DNA of 64,000 bases from Asparagopsis taxiformis (lineage: Eukaryota > Rhodophyta > Florideophyceae > Bonnemaisoniales > Bonnemaisoniaceae): the NCBI GenBank assembly GCA_030407315.1, contig JALQPE010002028.1:1-64000 (forward strand), written 5' to 3'. A model generated the notes under the pieces. That model was given only the letters and a program-made list of their open reading frames with translations, made no database searches and had not been told where the DNA came from. This document shows, one piece after another, positions 53,608 through 63,385 of the stretch. The number at the start of each line of letters is the position of its first letter. The first letter of the stretch is position 1. The position numbers were made by a program, and so were the translations under genes.

Positions 53608-54711
53608 TTCTCGACTTGAGAGGACGCGAGCTTCCAAAGGATACGAATAGCTGCAATTGACATAGTCGTATTCATCAGATTCTCGAGTAAGAACGACAGT
53701 ACTACTCATGTTTTCAGATCTCCTGTATAAAGAGGAACCAACAAGAACAGCCTTTGTAGATGGAATAGAATCTTCTGAAGCACTGTCTGCTAGAGTTCCC
53801 AAAACTCTAATGACAGAAGACCCAGAATCGTGTCGTGTTTTCTTCCACTTGAGAATAGTAGAGTTCGTGCATGTAAACATGGAAGGAGCTAAAGTACTGC
53901 AGAGGTCATAGTATGTTCCAAAGTGGATCGATAGCTCTTTATCTCTCCCAGTTGAAATTCGAACCGCCTCGACGCTCGGCAGGAAAATTGTGTTTGGGTT
54001 GTTCTTCTCTTCGCATAGCCGGGAAAGTTCTGAAAACAGTTCAAGCGAGCAATCTGCTCTTGCCGTCACACAGTCTTGCACCAAGGAGCTCACTTCCCGG
54101 CCTGTTTCAGACTTCGTGATTTTGGAGGACAGGGGTTTGTCCAGTTTTAAGCCAACTCTCTGGAACAGGTAGTCGCACACAATGTTTCCGAAGATGGGTC
54201 CAGTAGCGCTTAATGAACTGCGACAGTTGAGAATCTGCCTTTCGAGGTAGGATACCTTTTGAAACAGCTTGGATATGTCCTCATTGATGTTAGGACCAGG
54301 AGGACTCTCATCGCAAACTAAGCGCGGCTCGGACATGGATCGACTCAACATGTTTTGTTTGCAGTCTTTTTTATGGAAACTGTCTTCACCCGCAGACGAG
54401 ATCGTCTGCTCTAGTACTAGTTGCTCTCCAAACCTCCAACGTAGCATGTTTCCAGAGTCAATGTCCAGCAGCGAATTGTTCTTGAATAATTTTGCTGTAG
54501 AGACTGACTGGTCGAAACCGTGTTCAGATTGATATTGCAGCGTAACAAACAAGTTTCCAGTCAAACGATGTTCTCCGGACGCGTCCGGCTTGGCAGTACT
54601 CAAAACTTTGGCGCCCCACCAAACCTTTTTCTGTTTCCTTCCTCTCGTTTGTAAACTCCATTCTACTTCAATGACTGATCCTTCGGAGACAAAGTCTGTT
54701 GGGTCTTGCAT
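53602..54711 (-). pseudogene. family B gene, copy 3, C terminus lost at copia element 2
   Basis: 369 codons, ATG at 54711. The Tudor-like start is recognisable (GSVIEVEW..VWWGAKVLS), then FGEQLVLEQ, LFSELSRLCEEKNN and IHFGTYYDLCS. VLVGSSLYRR follows, matching IGSSSFC/IGSSMFC in copies 1 and 2. About 90-100 residues that end the other copies (GSLRVHMPYV and onward) are missing. The last two codons, TGT TGA, come from the LTR end, so the present stop is borrowed. No remainder of the gene and no family A partner were found on the other side of the element. Copy 3 is the most divergent and shortest, also in its middle. Confidence 0.7.
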
Positions 54712-55442
54712 AATGGGTATTCCCAGGAAAAGAATGGAAGAGGTATCGACTGAGGAAACAGGAAAGATGACGAAACTGTACAGCTTGTATCCGTGTGGAA
54801 TGATAGAGAGAAAATTGGTAGGTTACTATTTTTATACTTGCATAACTCGTAACGGTTATAAATTACTAACAACTGTCCCAAGCGACATGGGAGACCAACA
54901 TCGTGATGATCATCTCTCTTGAACATTCATCACCATATAATAAAGATCTTATTCCGAGCTGCTCGAAGCCATTACCAGTAGATTGGGTGTATTTTTCGCT
55001 GTGGCAATATAACGGAACCTAGACGTGTATGTATAAACAGACGCAGGGATCGAGAATGATGCAGTGAAATCAATGTGTATATTTATATACTGGTTGTAAG
55101 AACGAGTCTACAAGTTCGAACAGAAGATGAAGTCCTCTCAAGAGATTGGTTTTGAAATCTCCGATGGCAGATTTCAAACTCAATCTCTCGAGGGGACTTC
55201 AAATTCAAAACAAAAATGGAAATGTCCGTTGGCGAAATAATTGTATTGAAAGGCCGCCGAAGAACCTAATTATTCCTCATTACGTACCCTACCTAGCCAA
55301 AGTATACCTGAAAATATTCAGGTTAACTCTTTAACTGTGCATTTAAGGTTTATCAAGATTGTTGCCGAAGGTTTTTAACGGCAGGTAGGAGAGAAGATTG
55401 TTTTCTGCTGGTGGCTGATTGAGGTGAAGAATCTATTTCTCG
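54712..55442. other. intergenic region between divergent cassettes
   Basis: Upstream of both family B copy 3 (minus) and the methyltransferase (plus), so it must hold two promoters; TTTTTATACTTG near 54830 and TATATTTATATAC near 55076 are TATA-like. A hairpin lies at 55129-55200. Confidence 0.4.
55129..55200. repeat. 72-bp hairpin bordering methyltransferase cassette 2
   Basis: GAAGTCCTCTCAAGAGATTG pairs with CAATCTCTCGAGGGGACTTC, and TTTGAAATCT with AGATTTCAAA, around a short loop. Sequence unlike H1 but in the same position relative to the gene. Confidence 0.9.
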
Positions 55443-58328
55443 ATGGCCTCTGAGAAGAGAAATCCAGCGAGCACCTCTCGGCGTCCCCTTCATGGTGAGC
55501 GGCGCAATGGGCTATTGCACATCGACCCATTCAAGATCAAAAGATATGTCGAGATCCGAGAAATCGACTGCAGGCACGTCGATGTTATTGCCGAGAGCAT
55601 TCAGGTTTACGGCTACAATGACAACAACCCAATTACCGGTCGGATCATTGCCGGTGAGGTAGAGGTGCTGGATGGTGCGCATCGTTCGAAAACTGTAATC
55701 AAGCTCATAGAGAACGGTGAGCTTCCGCGTGATTTCACTGTTCCTATGATTGAAGAAGAAGTCGACATATCTCCGATTACAAGTGCTGCTTTCCTTCTAG
55801 ATAGTGTGAAAGCATCAAACGCGAACGATATGGCATCCAGGCAGAAGAGGATGACTTTCATTGAGTACCTGAATCTTACTTTGGATCTTAGAGATGGGTA
55901 CTGGGAGCGAAACGCAGGTGAAAAACAAGGAAGCTCAAGCATGGTTACAATTCGCGACGTGAATATGCCATCCATTAGGCGATGGCTCGCCGTGGGATCT
56001 CAGCGCGAAGATTTGGCAGAAACTGTGCTGAGGCAGCCACAGTACGAGAGTTGCTTGTCAATTCTTCGTGTGCTTCGCCCCTACAGTCGCATAGAAGAAC
56101 CCAATCCCAAAATGGTTCGCTGTCTGTGGCAGTTGTTCTGTATTGTATGGGGAAGGCCGGTGGAAGTTCAGAACAATTTTGCGATGAAGGAGTTTCCCAC
56201 ATCTCTCGAGAAAAGAGCATCAGTCGGCGAGCAGTTGTTTGGGATGTCTACAAGTGGTGAAATTGCTTCTCCATTGTGTCGCGAAGTCCTCACCTGTGAG
56301 TATTTTCGTTCTGGAAGAAGTGCACAGGGTAGAACATTAACAGAAGAAGACAAATTATTTGGAAGGCTGATGTTTATGATTTCATTTGTGCACATTGCCC
56401 TCACTAGACGCAGAAATGCACCCATTCGCCGGGGTAGGAAGCGTCGTAGAACTGGGAGGGATACAGAGACTTCTACATTCGCCCCTTTCCAGCGCACAAG
56501 AGCAAACGGAGAGTCTGTGGGTGTCGTTTTGGAAAGGGTCATGTCTGCCTGGGATACAACAGCGATGATTCTGGGCTTCGAAAGCGCCTACATGATGTGT
56601 CGCCCATACATGTTTTTCGACTCTGAGAAATTCCAATTCATCTGTCTTGCTAATCGTACTGACGGGTGGGCACATCCTGACCACTACTCAGATCTTCTGC
56701 TTCCGTCCCCGGTAGTGAAACTCCGCGAGAATGCAGGTTATCCAGGCACTTTGGATATCTCTGTTGATGCAAGGTTGAGGTCTTTGACAGAAGCCGTACT
56801 AGTGTCTGTGTATGACTGTATGATAGGCATTGATGTATTTGGATCAAGTACGAACCAGATGGAAGGGCTGCGCACTAAATTTTTCCATCAGCCTGACCGG
56901 TTTGGATTGAACGCCTTCATCGAAGCAAGAATTGAACAATCCATCGCACTGGATGGTCACGAAAGACTCAAGGTATGGAAGAACTGGAACCGTGAAATGC
57001 GTGTGAAGCCAGTTGATGTCTGCGACTTGAAAATTCTCTACGAGACTGAACAGCGCAACGCAGCATCCAGATCTCTTTCTCGTCTTGAGTCGAATGAATC
57101 AATGCAGCACAGCACTCGCCGTTTAGGTACAGGTGGAAGGAAACCTACCAATGACTCTGGATCCCAGTATACATCCAGCATGGATGGGAGGGCTTCGTCC
57201 GCAATGGACACGGTTATGCAAGATGTTGCGGAGGATACACCGTCAGCGGAGGCAGTGGGTGAGGAAGAGGGGGTACCGGATCATATTGTGCAATTGAAAA
57301 AGGTCATGAAGAGATTTTGCGTGGCTTACAACTGTACAGCCTCGAGGTTAGTGCACCAGGTTAACACTGATTCCATTGGCATGCTTTCAGGGAATACTAT
57401 TGGTGGACAAGCACAACTTGTGCTCACAGATCCACCCTTCAACACGCGGAGGGAGAAAGGCAAGACCAATTCAGAGTATGATGACATCAATAGCGCACAA
57501 ATGTTTCGTACTGGAAAGGACATTTCTCGAATGCTGCGCCCTGGAGGACATGCCCTGATATTTTCCAGTATCAAACAGTTGGTTGGGTGGGGAGAAGCTC
57601 TTCAAAATGCAGAAAGCGGGGAACAATCCATGCGTACAGACGATGTTCCTCTCATTCTAAGCCGTCGTCCCTACGTATTCATCCAAAACCCAATGAACAA
57701 ATCGTGTTCATTACACAACATTCACGAGTTTGTTGTGCACAGTTTCAAACGTGGGATGGGAGCTGCCGCGTTTGAAATGGTTGATTATTCGTTGCATAAC
57801 CGTGACCTTTCACGACATCCTGGGTACGTGAACGCAATCGACAACTGCCCAAAGCTCGGACCTGGTGAGTCATTGAACTTCGAAGACAAAAGGCTACGTG
57901 CGGAGCAGAAGCCTCTGTCCATACTTCGAGAGCTTATTTCAAGGTTTTCAAAGCCAGGAGACATTGTGGTAGATCTATTCTCCGGAACGTATTCTACTGC
58001 AATAGCTTGCATGACAATGAGAGATGGTCTGTATCGCAAGTTTATTGGATGTGAAAAAGACGCCACATGCCATGGATCAGCTCAGCCGTTGTTGCTGGAT
58101 TGCTTTGTTAGGCAAGGTCGAGATGGAGTTTTTGGGGAGGCAACCAAAAATGACATATCGAGTATTCTCGCTAACAAAGAATGGAATTACTCGATAAGGA
58201 GCAATGTAGGGAGTGAAAGACTTCGACATCGAAGTGATGCGCCTGATGGATTCCCGTCGGTATCTTCACTACCACTGCATATGTTGCGATTTGTCTCCTC
58301 TGTTGCGCGGGATCAAAGCATGCTCTGA
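55443..58328 (+). CDS. ParB-like/DNA methyltransferase (beta class), copy 2
   Basis: 961 residues, the intact counterpart of 29346-32140. Residues about 30-110 are ParB-like (IREIDCRHVDVIAESI, then VEVLDGAHRSKTVIKL). A helical region with basic RRGRKRRRTGRD near 335 and an acidic, Ser-rich linker follow. The methyltransferase part has DPPFNTRREKG near 661 (motif IV), GGHALIFSS, and IVVDLFSGTYSTAIACM near 842 (motif I). In known beta-class enzymes this order goes with amino methylation of adenine or cytosine. DPPF for DPPY is tolerated in some family members. ParB-methyltransferase fusions are otherwise known mainly from bacteria and phages, so acquisition by transfer is likely. TGA (58326-58328) is followed in the same frame by the SET gene. 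Confidence 0.85.
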   Translation: MASEKRNPASTSRRPLHGERRNGLLHIDPFKIKRYVEIREIDCRHVDVIAESIQVYGYNDNNPITGRIIAGEVEVLDGAHRSKTVIKLIENGELPRDFTVPMIEEEVDISPITSAAFLLDSVKASNANDMASRQKRMTFIEYLNLTLDLRDGYWERNAGEKQGSSSMVTIRDVNMPSIRRWLAVGSQREDLAETVLRQPQYESCLSILRVLRPYSRIEEPNPKMVRCLWQLFCIVWGRPVEVQNNFAMKEFPTSLEKRASVGEQLFGMSTSGEIASPLCREVLTCEYFRSGRSAQGRTLTEEDKLFGRLMFMISFVHIALTRRRNAPIRRGRKRRRTGRDTETSTFAPFQRTRANGESVGVVLERVMSAWDTTAMILGFESAYMMCRPYMFFDSEKFQFICLANRTDGWAHPDHYSDLLLPSPVVKLRENAGYPGTLDISVDARLRSLTEAVLVSVYDCMIGIDVFGSSTNQMEGLRTKFFHQPDRFGLNAFIEARIEQSIALDGHERLKVWKNWNREMRVKPVDVCDLKILYETEQRNAASRSLSRLESNESMQHSTRRLGTGGRKPTNDSGSQYTSSMDGRASSAMDTVMQDVAEDTPSAEAVGEEEGVPDHIVQLKKVMKRFCVAYNCTASRLVHQVNTDSIGMLSGNTIGGQAQLVLTDPPFNTRREKGKTNSEYDDINSAQMFRTGKDISRMLRPGGHALIFSSIKQLVGWGEALQNAESGEQSMRTDDVPLILSRRPYVFIQNPMNKSCSLHNIHEFVVHSFKRGMGAAAFEMVDYSLHNRDLSRHPGYVNAIDNCPKLGPGESLNFEDKRLRAEQKPLSILRELISRFSKPGDIVVDLFSGTYSTAIACMTMRDGLYRKFIGCEKDATCHGSAQPLLLDCFVRQGRDGVFGEATKNDISSILANKEWNYSIRSNVGSERLRHRSDAPDGFPSVSSLPLHMLRFVSSVARDQSML

Positions 58329-58346
58329 AGACTTGCCGAAGTCCCA

Positions 58347-58940
58347 ATGAATGAATGGGGCGTAGAAGATTTAGGCAAGGTTTTCTCTGTTGACCCTGAG
58401 ATGATCCTTGCAGTAGATGCCTCCTTTCACAACGTTATTGTTGCTGCATCGACAGTTCGAGAGGGAGGATTGGGGGGTTTTGCCGCAGAAGATTTAGAGA
58501 GGGGCTCTGTTGTTGGATGGTATAATGGGACAATTTTATACGGGAAGATTGGGGAGAATGAACCGCAACGCAGTCGCTTGTACGGACCGGACGGGTTCGG
58601 TTGTACTGGTGAAAGATTCCAAAACTTCAATATGGAGATGGAGACCAGTGTCATCGGAGAAGAAGCACCGGTCGACAAGATATATCTTGTACCAGCGGAA
58701 TACAATGTCTGCAGCTACCTCAACGACAGTAGGACCATTGACGGAATGGAGAGAGTTGCAAATGTGCAACGCAGAAAAAATGCGGAGTTCCGAGTTCACA
58801 AAGACGTCAATCCTACTTGCGACTTCAAGTATGCAGTAGCAAAACCTGATCTCATCCTAGCGCAGGTTGTAGTAGATGTTCGAGCTGGGGAAGATATATT
58901 CGTTGACTATGGATCGCGCTACTGGACTGCAGAGAAGTAG
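58347..58940 (+). CDS. SET-domain protein (copy 2), in frame with the methyltransferase
   Basis: 197 residues. SET-like blocks: VAASTVREGGLGGFAAEDL, then RGSVVGWYNG (about 52-61). YLNDSRTIDG..ANVQ (about 113) replaces the NHSC..PN motif, and VRAGEDIFVDYGSRYW lies at the end. It starts 18 nt after the methyltransferase stop and in the same frame, so only one TGA (CTC TGA AGA) and six codons separate the two. Either the SET part is made by readthrough or reinitiation, or an ancestral fusion was split by a nonsense mutation. Copy 1 at 28657-29349 keeps the same order. Lysine methylation is the known activity of the superfamily; the substrate here is unknown and the changed NHS motif leaves activity uncertain. 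Confidence 0.75.
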   Translation: MNEWGVEDLGKVFSVDPEMILAVDASFHNVIVAASTVREGGLGGFAAEDLERGSVVGWYNGTILYGKIGENEPQRSRLYGPDGFGCTGERFQNFNMEMETSVIGEEAPVDKIYLVPAEYNVCSYLNDSRTIDGMERVANVQRRKNAEFRVHKDVNPTCDFKYAVAKPDLILAQVVVDVRAGEDIFVDYGSRYWTAEK

Positions 58941-59630
58941 GACAGTTTAGGCGTCCAATTACAGATATCAAGAGTACCATCAGTAATAAAAAGTCTTGCA
59001 TCTGAACTCGTACAACGTTGTAATACTACAATCTACCTGAGCGATAATAGCAGACTTTCATTTGCTGAGCGGTGCGAGTCAGCCCACGCCCAATGATAGT
59101 GCTGCACCTGGGCTTTGCCATGCCAAAATAATACCGGGTATTATTTTGGGTATGGCCAGCCCAAGTGCAGCTCGGCCATTGGCTGTCATGAACGCAGCGG
59201 TAGCCAATGGAATTGCTGCACCTGGGCTTTGCCATGCCAAAATAATACCCGGTATTATTTTGGGTGTGGCCAGCCCAAGTGCAGCCACGCTATTGGCTGC
59301 CAGGTTTGCATCTCAACTATAGTTATTATACTAAGTAGAACAATCCAAGACCTTGGTTACTCGAGTGATGTGGAATTGTGGCAGTCTTGCAAAACTGTGC
59401 CATGCATGTAGGAAAGGAAAAGAGATGAGTCTGTACGATGTAGGGTGTAGAAGCTATGCTGGGTGAGAGGTAGAGGAACTCTAATAGTGCAGTAGACTGA
59501 CCGTGCTAATATTTTCAAAGTCATGAATAGGAGTAGATTTAGTTGTGGTAAAGGAAGTATACTACCGAAGCTAGCTTAGGATTAGCAGATGCTGCCTGTA
59601 GAGGGAGAGGCAAAGCAGTATTCTTGCAGA
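58941..59630. other. spacer with hairpins between cassettes
   Basis: Holds the hairpin block at 59101-59285. The remainder is AT-rich and shows no gene; it is the 3' flank of both neighbours. Confidence 0.5.
59101..59285. repeat. hairpin family H2: two copies plus a palindromic spacer
   Basis: 59101-59171 and 59215-59285 are nearly identical 71-bp hairpins starting GCTGCACCTGGGCTTTGCCA, with the centre AATACCGGGTATT in one and AATACCCGGTATT in the other. The 53 bp spanning 59167-59219 form a third hairpin (GGCCATTGGCT / AGCCAATGG). A related hairpin lies at 62905-62998, on the other side of the oxygenase gene. Confidence 0.93.
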
Positions 59631-62474
59631 TTATCGCGCACTAGGTGCATCCCAGTAGTTGACTGTTTCGATAGAATCCGCCAATTCTTCTTCGTCACTT
59701 AAAAGGTAGAGATGAGAACGAACCGGAAGACCATATGTTAGGCGATTTTCCGCTGAACTACTGAATCCTTTGCCTCCATGGTAGAAGTCACCACGACCGA
59801 TGAAGAGAGAATACGGTGGCACGTATATGTCCATAACAGGCGTCTTGTACTTCTCAGCGTCTGCACGCGTCAAACAGACGTGGCTGAAATACGCTCCACG
59901 AAGCCAGAACCCATCAGCCGCGCTTGCCATCAGAAAGTACGATCTTCCAGGAGGGAAATCGGAATCATTGATGACCACCGGTAGGTCTGTGTGCAAGTCT
60001 TGATCTGGAGCACCATCAGAGGTCAGCAAAAGACGTAAACCCGTTTTAGGAAAGGCCACAGGCTCATGGATTCCTAGGCCCAAGTACATTAGCTCGGCAC
60101 AGATTGCTTTGCCGACCTCGAGAATCATCTTGTTCTTGAATTGATGTTCATCCACCTGCTCGAGATCGTCGCAAATCTTCTTCCTTGAGATAGAGAACCT
60201 TCCCAAACGAGAGGCCTGTTGCTCTGCTGTTACCTCACCCTTGTTTCGAATCTGATGCCAGGGATCATTGGAACTGTCTTCAGCAAAAGAATGAACAGGT
60301 TTGAACTTCTGGGCGAAGAACGTGAACAGTTCATGTGCTGCGTTGCCCACTGTCGAAGAACAGAAGATACCACTGAGTACATGGGCACCCAAGAGATTGA
60401 GAGTTGACCTAGCTGTTGCAAAGAACTTCTCTGCACAACAAGCTGGACCACTGCACGCCGTACAATTCATATCGACAGCAGCTGCACTCAAAATCTCCTG
60501 TCGGATTGTTTCGTACAGCTTGCTGTCGATATAGTACTTGACCCTAGAGTCTGACGGTATGGTGTTCGGGAGGATATCCATAATCCGTTCATCGACTACC
60601 CTGTCGGGGAGGGGATTTTCGTGCTCATCGCTGAACAATGGAATCTCCTCGGTTGAACGTTTAACCGTACGGTTAACTTCCAGTCTTCTGTGCTTCGGAA
60701 GGGGCTCTTCGGACTCTTCTACCTCCGACTCTGCCTCGTTGTCGCCAACCCGTGAACTCTCCGTTCTCTGCCGTTTCGACCTGCGAAGTGTCTCGACTGG
60801 CTCATTCACCGCAAGCGGTGGTGCATTGTTGAGAGGGAGACGGAGGAGAACAGATCCCAATTGCTTCTCAGAACCTGCCACAGTGGCATCAGGGGTTCCT
60901 TGAGCCTGCTCAACTGCAGGAACGGAAGTGGCAGGAGCAGGAGGGGTGGAAGGGGCGGGAACGGAAGTGGCAGGAGCAGGAGGGGCAGTAGGAGCAGGGG
61001 TAGAAGGAGTAGAAGGAGTAGAATGAGCACGAGGAGCAGGAGGGGTAGAAGGGGCAGGAGGAGTAGGACCAGAACGGGTAGAACGGGTAGAAGGGGTAGA
61101 AGGCTCATCTGATTGGGGCGTAGATGGCTTCGGCGCATCTTCAGATGGCTGTTCATTGTGAACAATGACCCTTTGGTCTTCTTCCATGTCCACAACGCCC
61201 GTGGAAAAGCGAAGCTGCTCATACATTTCGTCGGAGACGAGAGCATGCTTCGTACCGCTGTTGTCGTCGGTATTGAAGTACAGGAGGGTCTCAGCGATAC
61301 TGTTCGCAATGACAGTCTCCTTTCCTGACCCAGTGTTCTTGAGCTCGGAGTAGAAATGCTCGAGCGGAGGCTCCATCATTTTATGAGCAGCAACCGGCTC
61401 AGAGATCTTGAACACTTCAATTAAAACACGAACGAAAGGATAACCAAATCCTCTTGTCGTCCTGCTCAACTGACGCAGATCTCTCATGCGAGTCCAGAGA
61501 GCTGTGATCAGCAAGATGAACCTTTGCTGATACTCCGAGCCGCGACGGAAGTCTGCCATGAAAACGAGATCCATGTTGCAGCCATACATGTCTACGGACT
61601 GCTTGAAGACATCGTCGTTGATGTCACGGCCTTCTTTAACGGCCCTTTCCTGTTCCGCAGCGAGAATGTCCTTGGTGAACATGCTCGGTACGGAACTCCA
61701 GAACTCAAGCGCTTTGTTGTTCACAGTCCGGAAGCCTTTCGCAGCAGTCACGTGCTTGTTGATGGCTTGGTAGCCCAGTTTCGATATCGACAACTGGCTG
61801 TCCATGATGACCTGAATGCACTTCCGATTCGGTTCACCCAGCATGTCCTTGGTCGTGAGCAGTTGGACCACAGAACACACTCGGTCTGCCAAAGAAACAA
61901 GGGCAACATCATGTGTGAGTGTGTTTGCTTGAATGGACAGCCCGAGTACTTCAAAAGGTGTGAAGTACTCATCGGAGACTTCTTCTGTCCCTGGGCGCCT
62001 AATCAAAGCCACATCGATGTTCCTGAATGAAGCAGCATACGGATGTTGCCCTTCCGGGTCTTCACGAATGCACTTCTGGAGAGCCGCAACGCAATGGCCA
62101 CCATCGATGTAGAACGTTTGAAGGGTGGGGGTTGTGCTGCCTTCACTAGGAAGGAGCATTTTGCAGGCAAGGATTCGGGAGATTGAGGAGGTGAATCCTT
62201 CCCTCAGGAACTTCTCCTTCAGCTCAAGCACTCTCCCTTCCCTAATATGACGAGAGAATAGGGGAGGTCTGTGCAAATCCAAGGGAGACAACCTGTGGTC
62301 AGCTTTGGGACAGTCTGACAACTGAACCTCGGCGGTGACAGAGTTATCGTGACCAGGGCTGCGAGAAGGGGCGCGAGAGCGAGAAGGGGCGCGAGAGCGA
62401 GCGGAGGCCCGACCGCGAGTCGAAGCGCGAGCAGGGGCGGGGGCAGAGGGTTTGGAGCGAGTGCGAGGAGCCAT
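59631..62474 (-). CDS. ParB-like/2OG-Fe(II) oxygenase fusion protein, intact
   Basis: 947 residues, ATG at 62474. The N terminus is Arg/Ser/Pro-rich (RASARSRAPSRS). ParB-like signature FYIDGGHCVAAL lies near 120-131, followed by a long helical region to about 440. A Thr/Ser/Pro linker (STPSTPSTPAPT) runs to about 540, then basic RRSKRQR. A Cys cluster CTACSGPACC lies near 668. The C-terminal oxygenase domain has PKTGLRLLL, the metal ligands HTD near 829-831, the distal histidine in GDFYHGG near 894, and the arginine in LPVRSH near 915. This HxD...H...R set defines 2OG-Fe(II) oxygenases, the superfamily that includes the TET/JBP base hydroxylases and AlkB. Relatives: 1.6-3.64 kb (relic), 22.9-26.7 kb (broken) and the right-edge gene. 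Oxidation of methylated DNA is inferred from the methyltransferase neighbours and is untested. Confidence 0.8.
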   Translation of the reverse strand: MAPRTRSKPSAPAPARASTRGRASARSRAPSRSRAPSRSPGHDNSVTAEVQLSDCPKADHRLSPLDLHRPPLFSRHIREGRVLELKEKFLREGFTSSISRILACKMLLPSEGSTTPTLQTFYIDGGHCVAALQKCIREDPEGQHPYAASFRNIDVALIRRPGTEEVSDEYFTPFEVLGLSIQANTLTHDVALVSLADRVCSVVQLLTTKDMLGEPNRKCIQVIMDSQLSISKLGYQAINKHVTAAKGFRTVNNKALEFWSSVPSMFTKDILAAEQERAVKEGRDINDDVFKQSVDMYGCNMDLVFMADFRRGSEYQQRFILLITALWTRMRDLRQLSRTTRGFGYPFVRVLIEVFKISEPVAAHKMMEPPLEHFYSELKNTGSGKETVIANSIAETLLYFNTDDNSGTKHALVSDEMYEQLRFSTGVVDMEEDQRVIVHNEQPSEDAPKPSTPQSDEPSTPSTRSTRSGPTPPAPSTPPAPRAHSTPSTPSTPAPTAPPAPATSVPAPSTPPAPATSVPAVEQAQGTPDATVAGSEKQLGSVLLRLPLNNAPPLAVNEPVETLRRSKRQRTESSRVGDNEAESEVEESEEPLPKHRRLEVNRTVKRSTEEIPLFSDEHENPLPDRVVDERIMDILPNTIPSDSRVKYYIDSKLYETIRQEILSAAAVDMNCTACSGPACCAEKFFATARSTLNLLGAHVLSGIFCSSTVGNAAHELFTFFAQKFKPVHSFAEDSSNDPWHQIRNKGEVTAEQQASRLGRFSISRKKICDDLEQVDEHQFKNKMILEVGKAICAELMYLGLGIHEPVAFPKTGLRLLLTSDGAPDQDLHTDLPVVINDSDFPPGRSYFLMASAADGFWLRGAYFSHVCLTRADAEKYKTPVMDIYVPPYSLFIGRGDFYHGGKGFSSSAENRLTYGLPVRSHLYLLSDEEELADSIETVNYWDAPSAR

Positions 62475-63385
62475 TAAAGGATGAGGGAAAGCAGAAATGG
62501 AGAGAAGCTTGATTGAGTGTACGACCCCGATAACGACGATACAGAGACGATTAAGATAGATTTATTTCGCTACTGCAGTCTGATAAAGGATCAAACGTGA
62601 ACAATCCGTTTCAACTCTGATTTCAATTTTTTGTTTATTTCTAGACCACTTGACTCAGATCAAGAGTAATACTCGAAATTCAGTTAATTTCTGCGGCCAA
62701 ATACAATCGCTATACGACGAGTTCATACTCAAAGTGGCTAAACAGGTACGAGTTGGTCATGGTGATTACCCCAAAACCACTCAATTAATAACTACATAAT
62801 GCTTAAGTCACATACTTCCCAGCATTTTGCACCAACTCGTGGAGCTGATGCGTACATACCAAATGCGTCTGTATTCAACATGAACCACGAATAAGTGGGC
62901 TTCGGCCAATGAGTGCACTGCATCTGGCTTGAGAAACTAGGACTAATACCCGGTAATATTTTGGCCTCCCAAAAGCCAGGTGCACCAACGCCATTGGCTG
63001 AGGTTATCCGGACTACCCCCGGGCAATGGGGTTGGTGCACTTGGTCTACACCCACCCAACTTTATACCCGGCCACACTCCTACTGTTCTCAGGAACTGAA
63101 AATTTTGCCGGGGATAGTAAACGATGTAATATAATACCAGGTTTTACTATCTGCTATCGATTCTTGCATCTACTGAAGAGGTTTAGAATTTGCAGCTCTT
63201 GTAGGTAGACCTTTCTTTGGAGAATAGCTTTCTGCATGTGGTGTTTGTTACATTTGTGAAGTTGATCGGACTATATAAAGAATCCATGCAGTATCTCTTT
63301 TATCATGTTCTATTGGAATTGTGTTTATTACTCTACGGATTCATACCCAACTAAGGCTTCAACACGGCTGGACAGATGCCCTTCA
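62475..63385. other. spacer with an H2-like hairpin between two oxygenase genes
   Basis: Promoter region of the 947-residue gene and 3' flank of the right-edge gene. Contains the hairpin at 62905-62998 and, after it, further ACCCGG/CCGGG words without a clear second hairpin. No gene. Confidence 0.45.
62905..62998. repeat. hairpin family H2, divergent copy
   Basis: GCCAATG...CATTGGC outer arms, TGCA..CTGGCTT pairing with AAGCCAG.TGCA, centre AATACCCGGTAATATT. It borders the oxygenase cassette opposite to 59101-59285. Confidence 0.8.
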
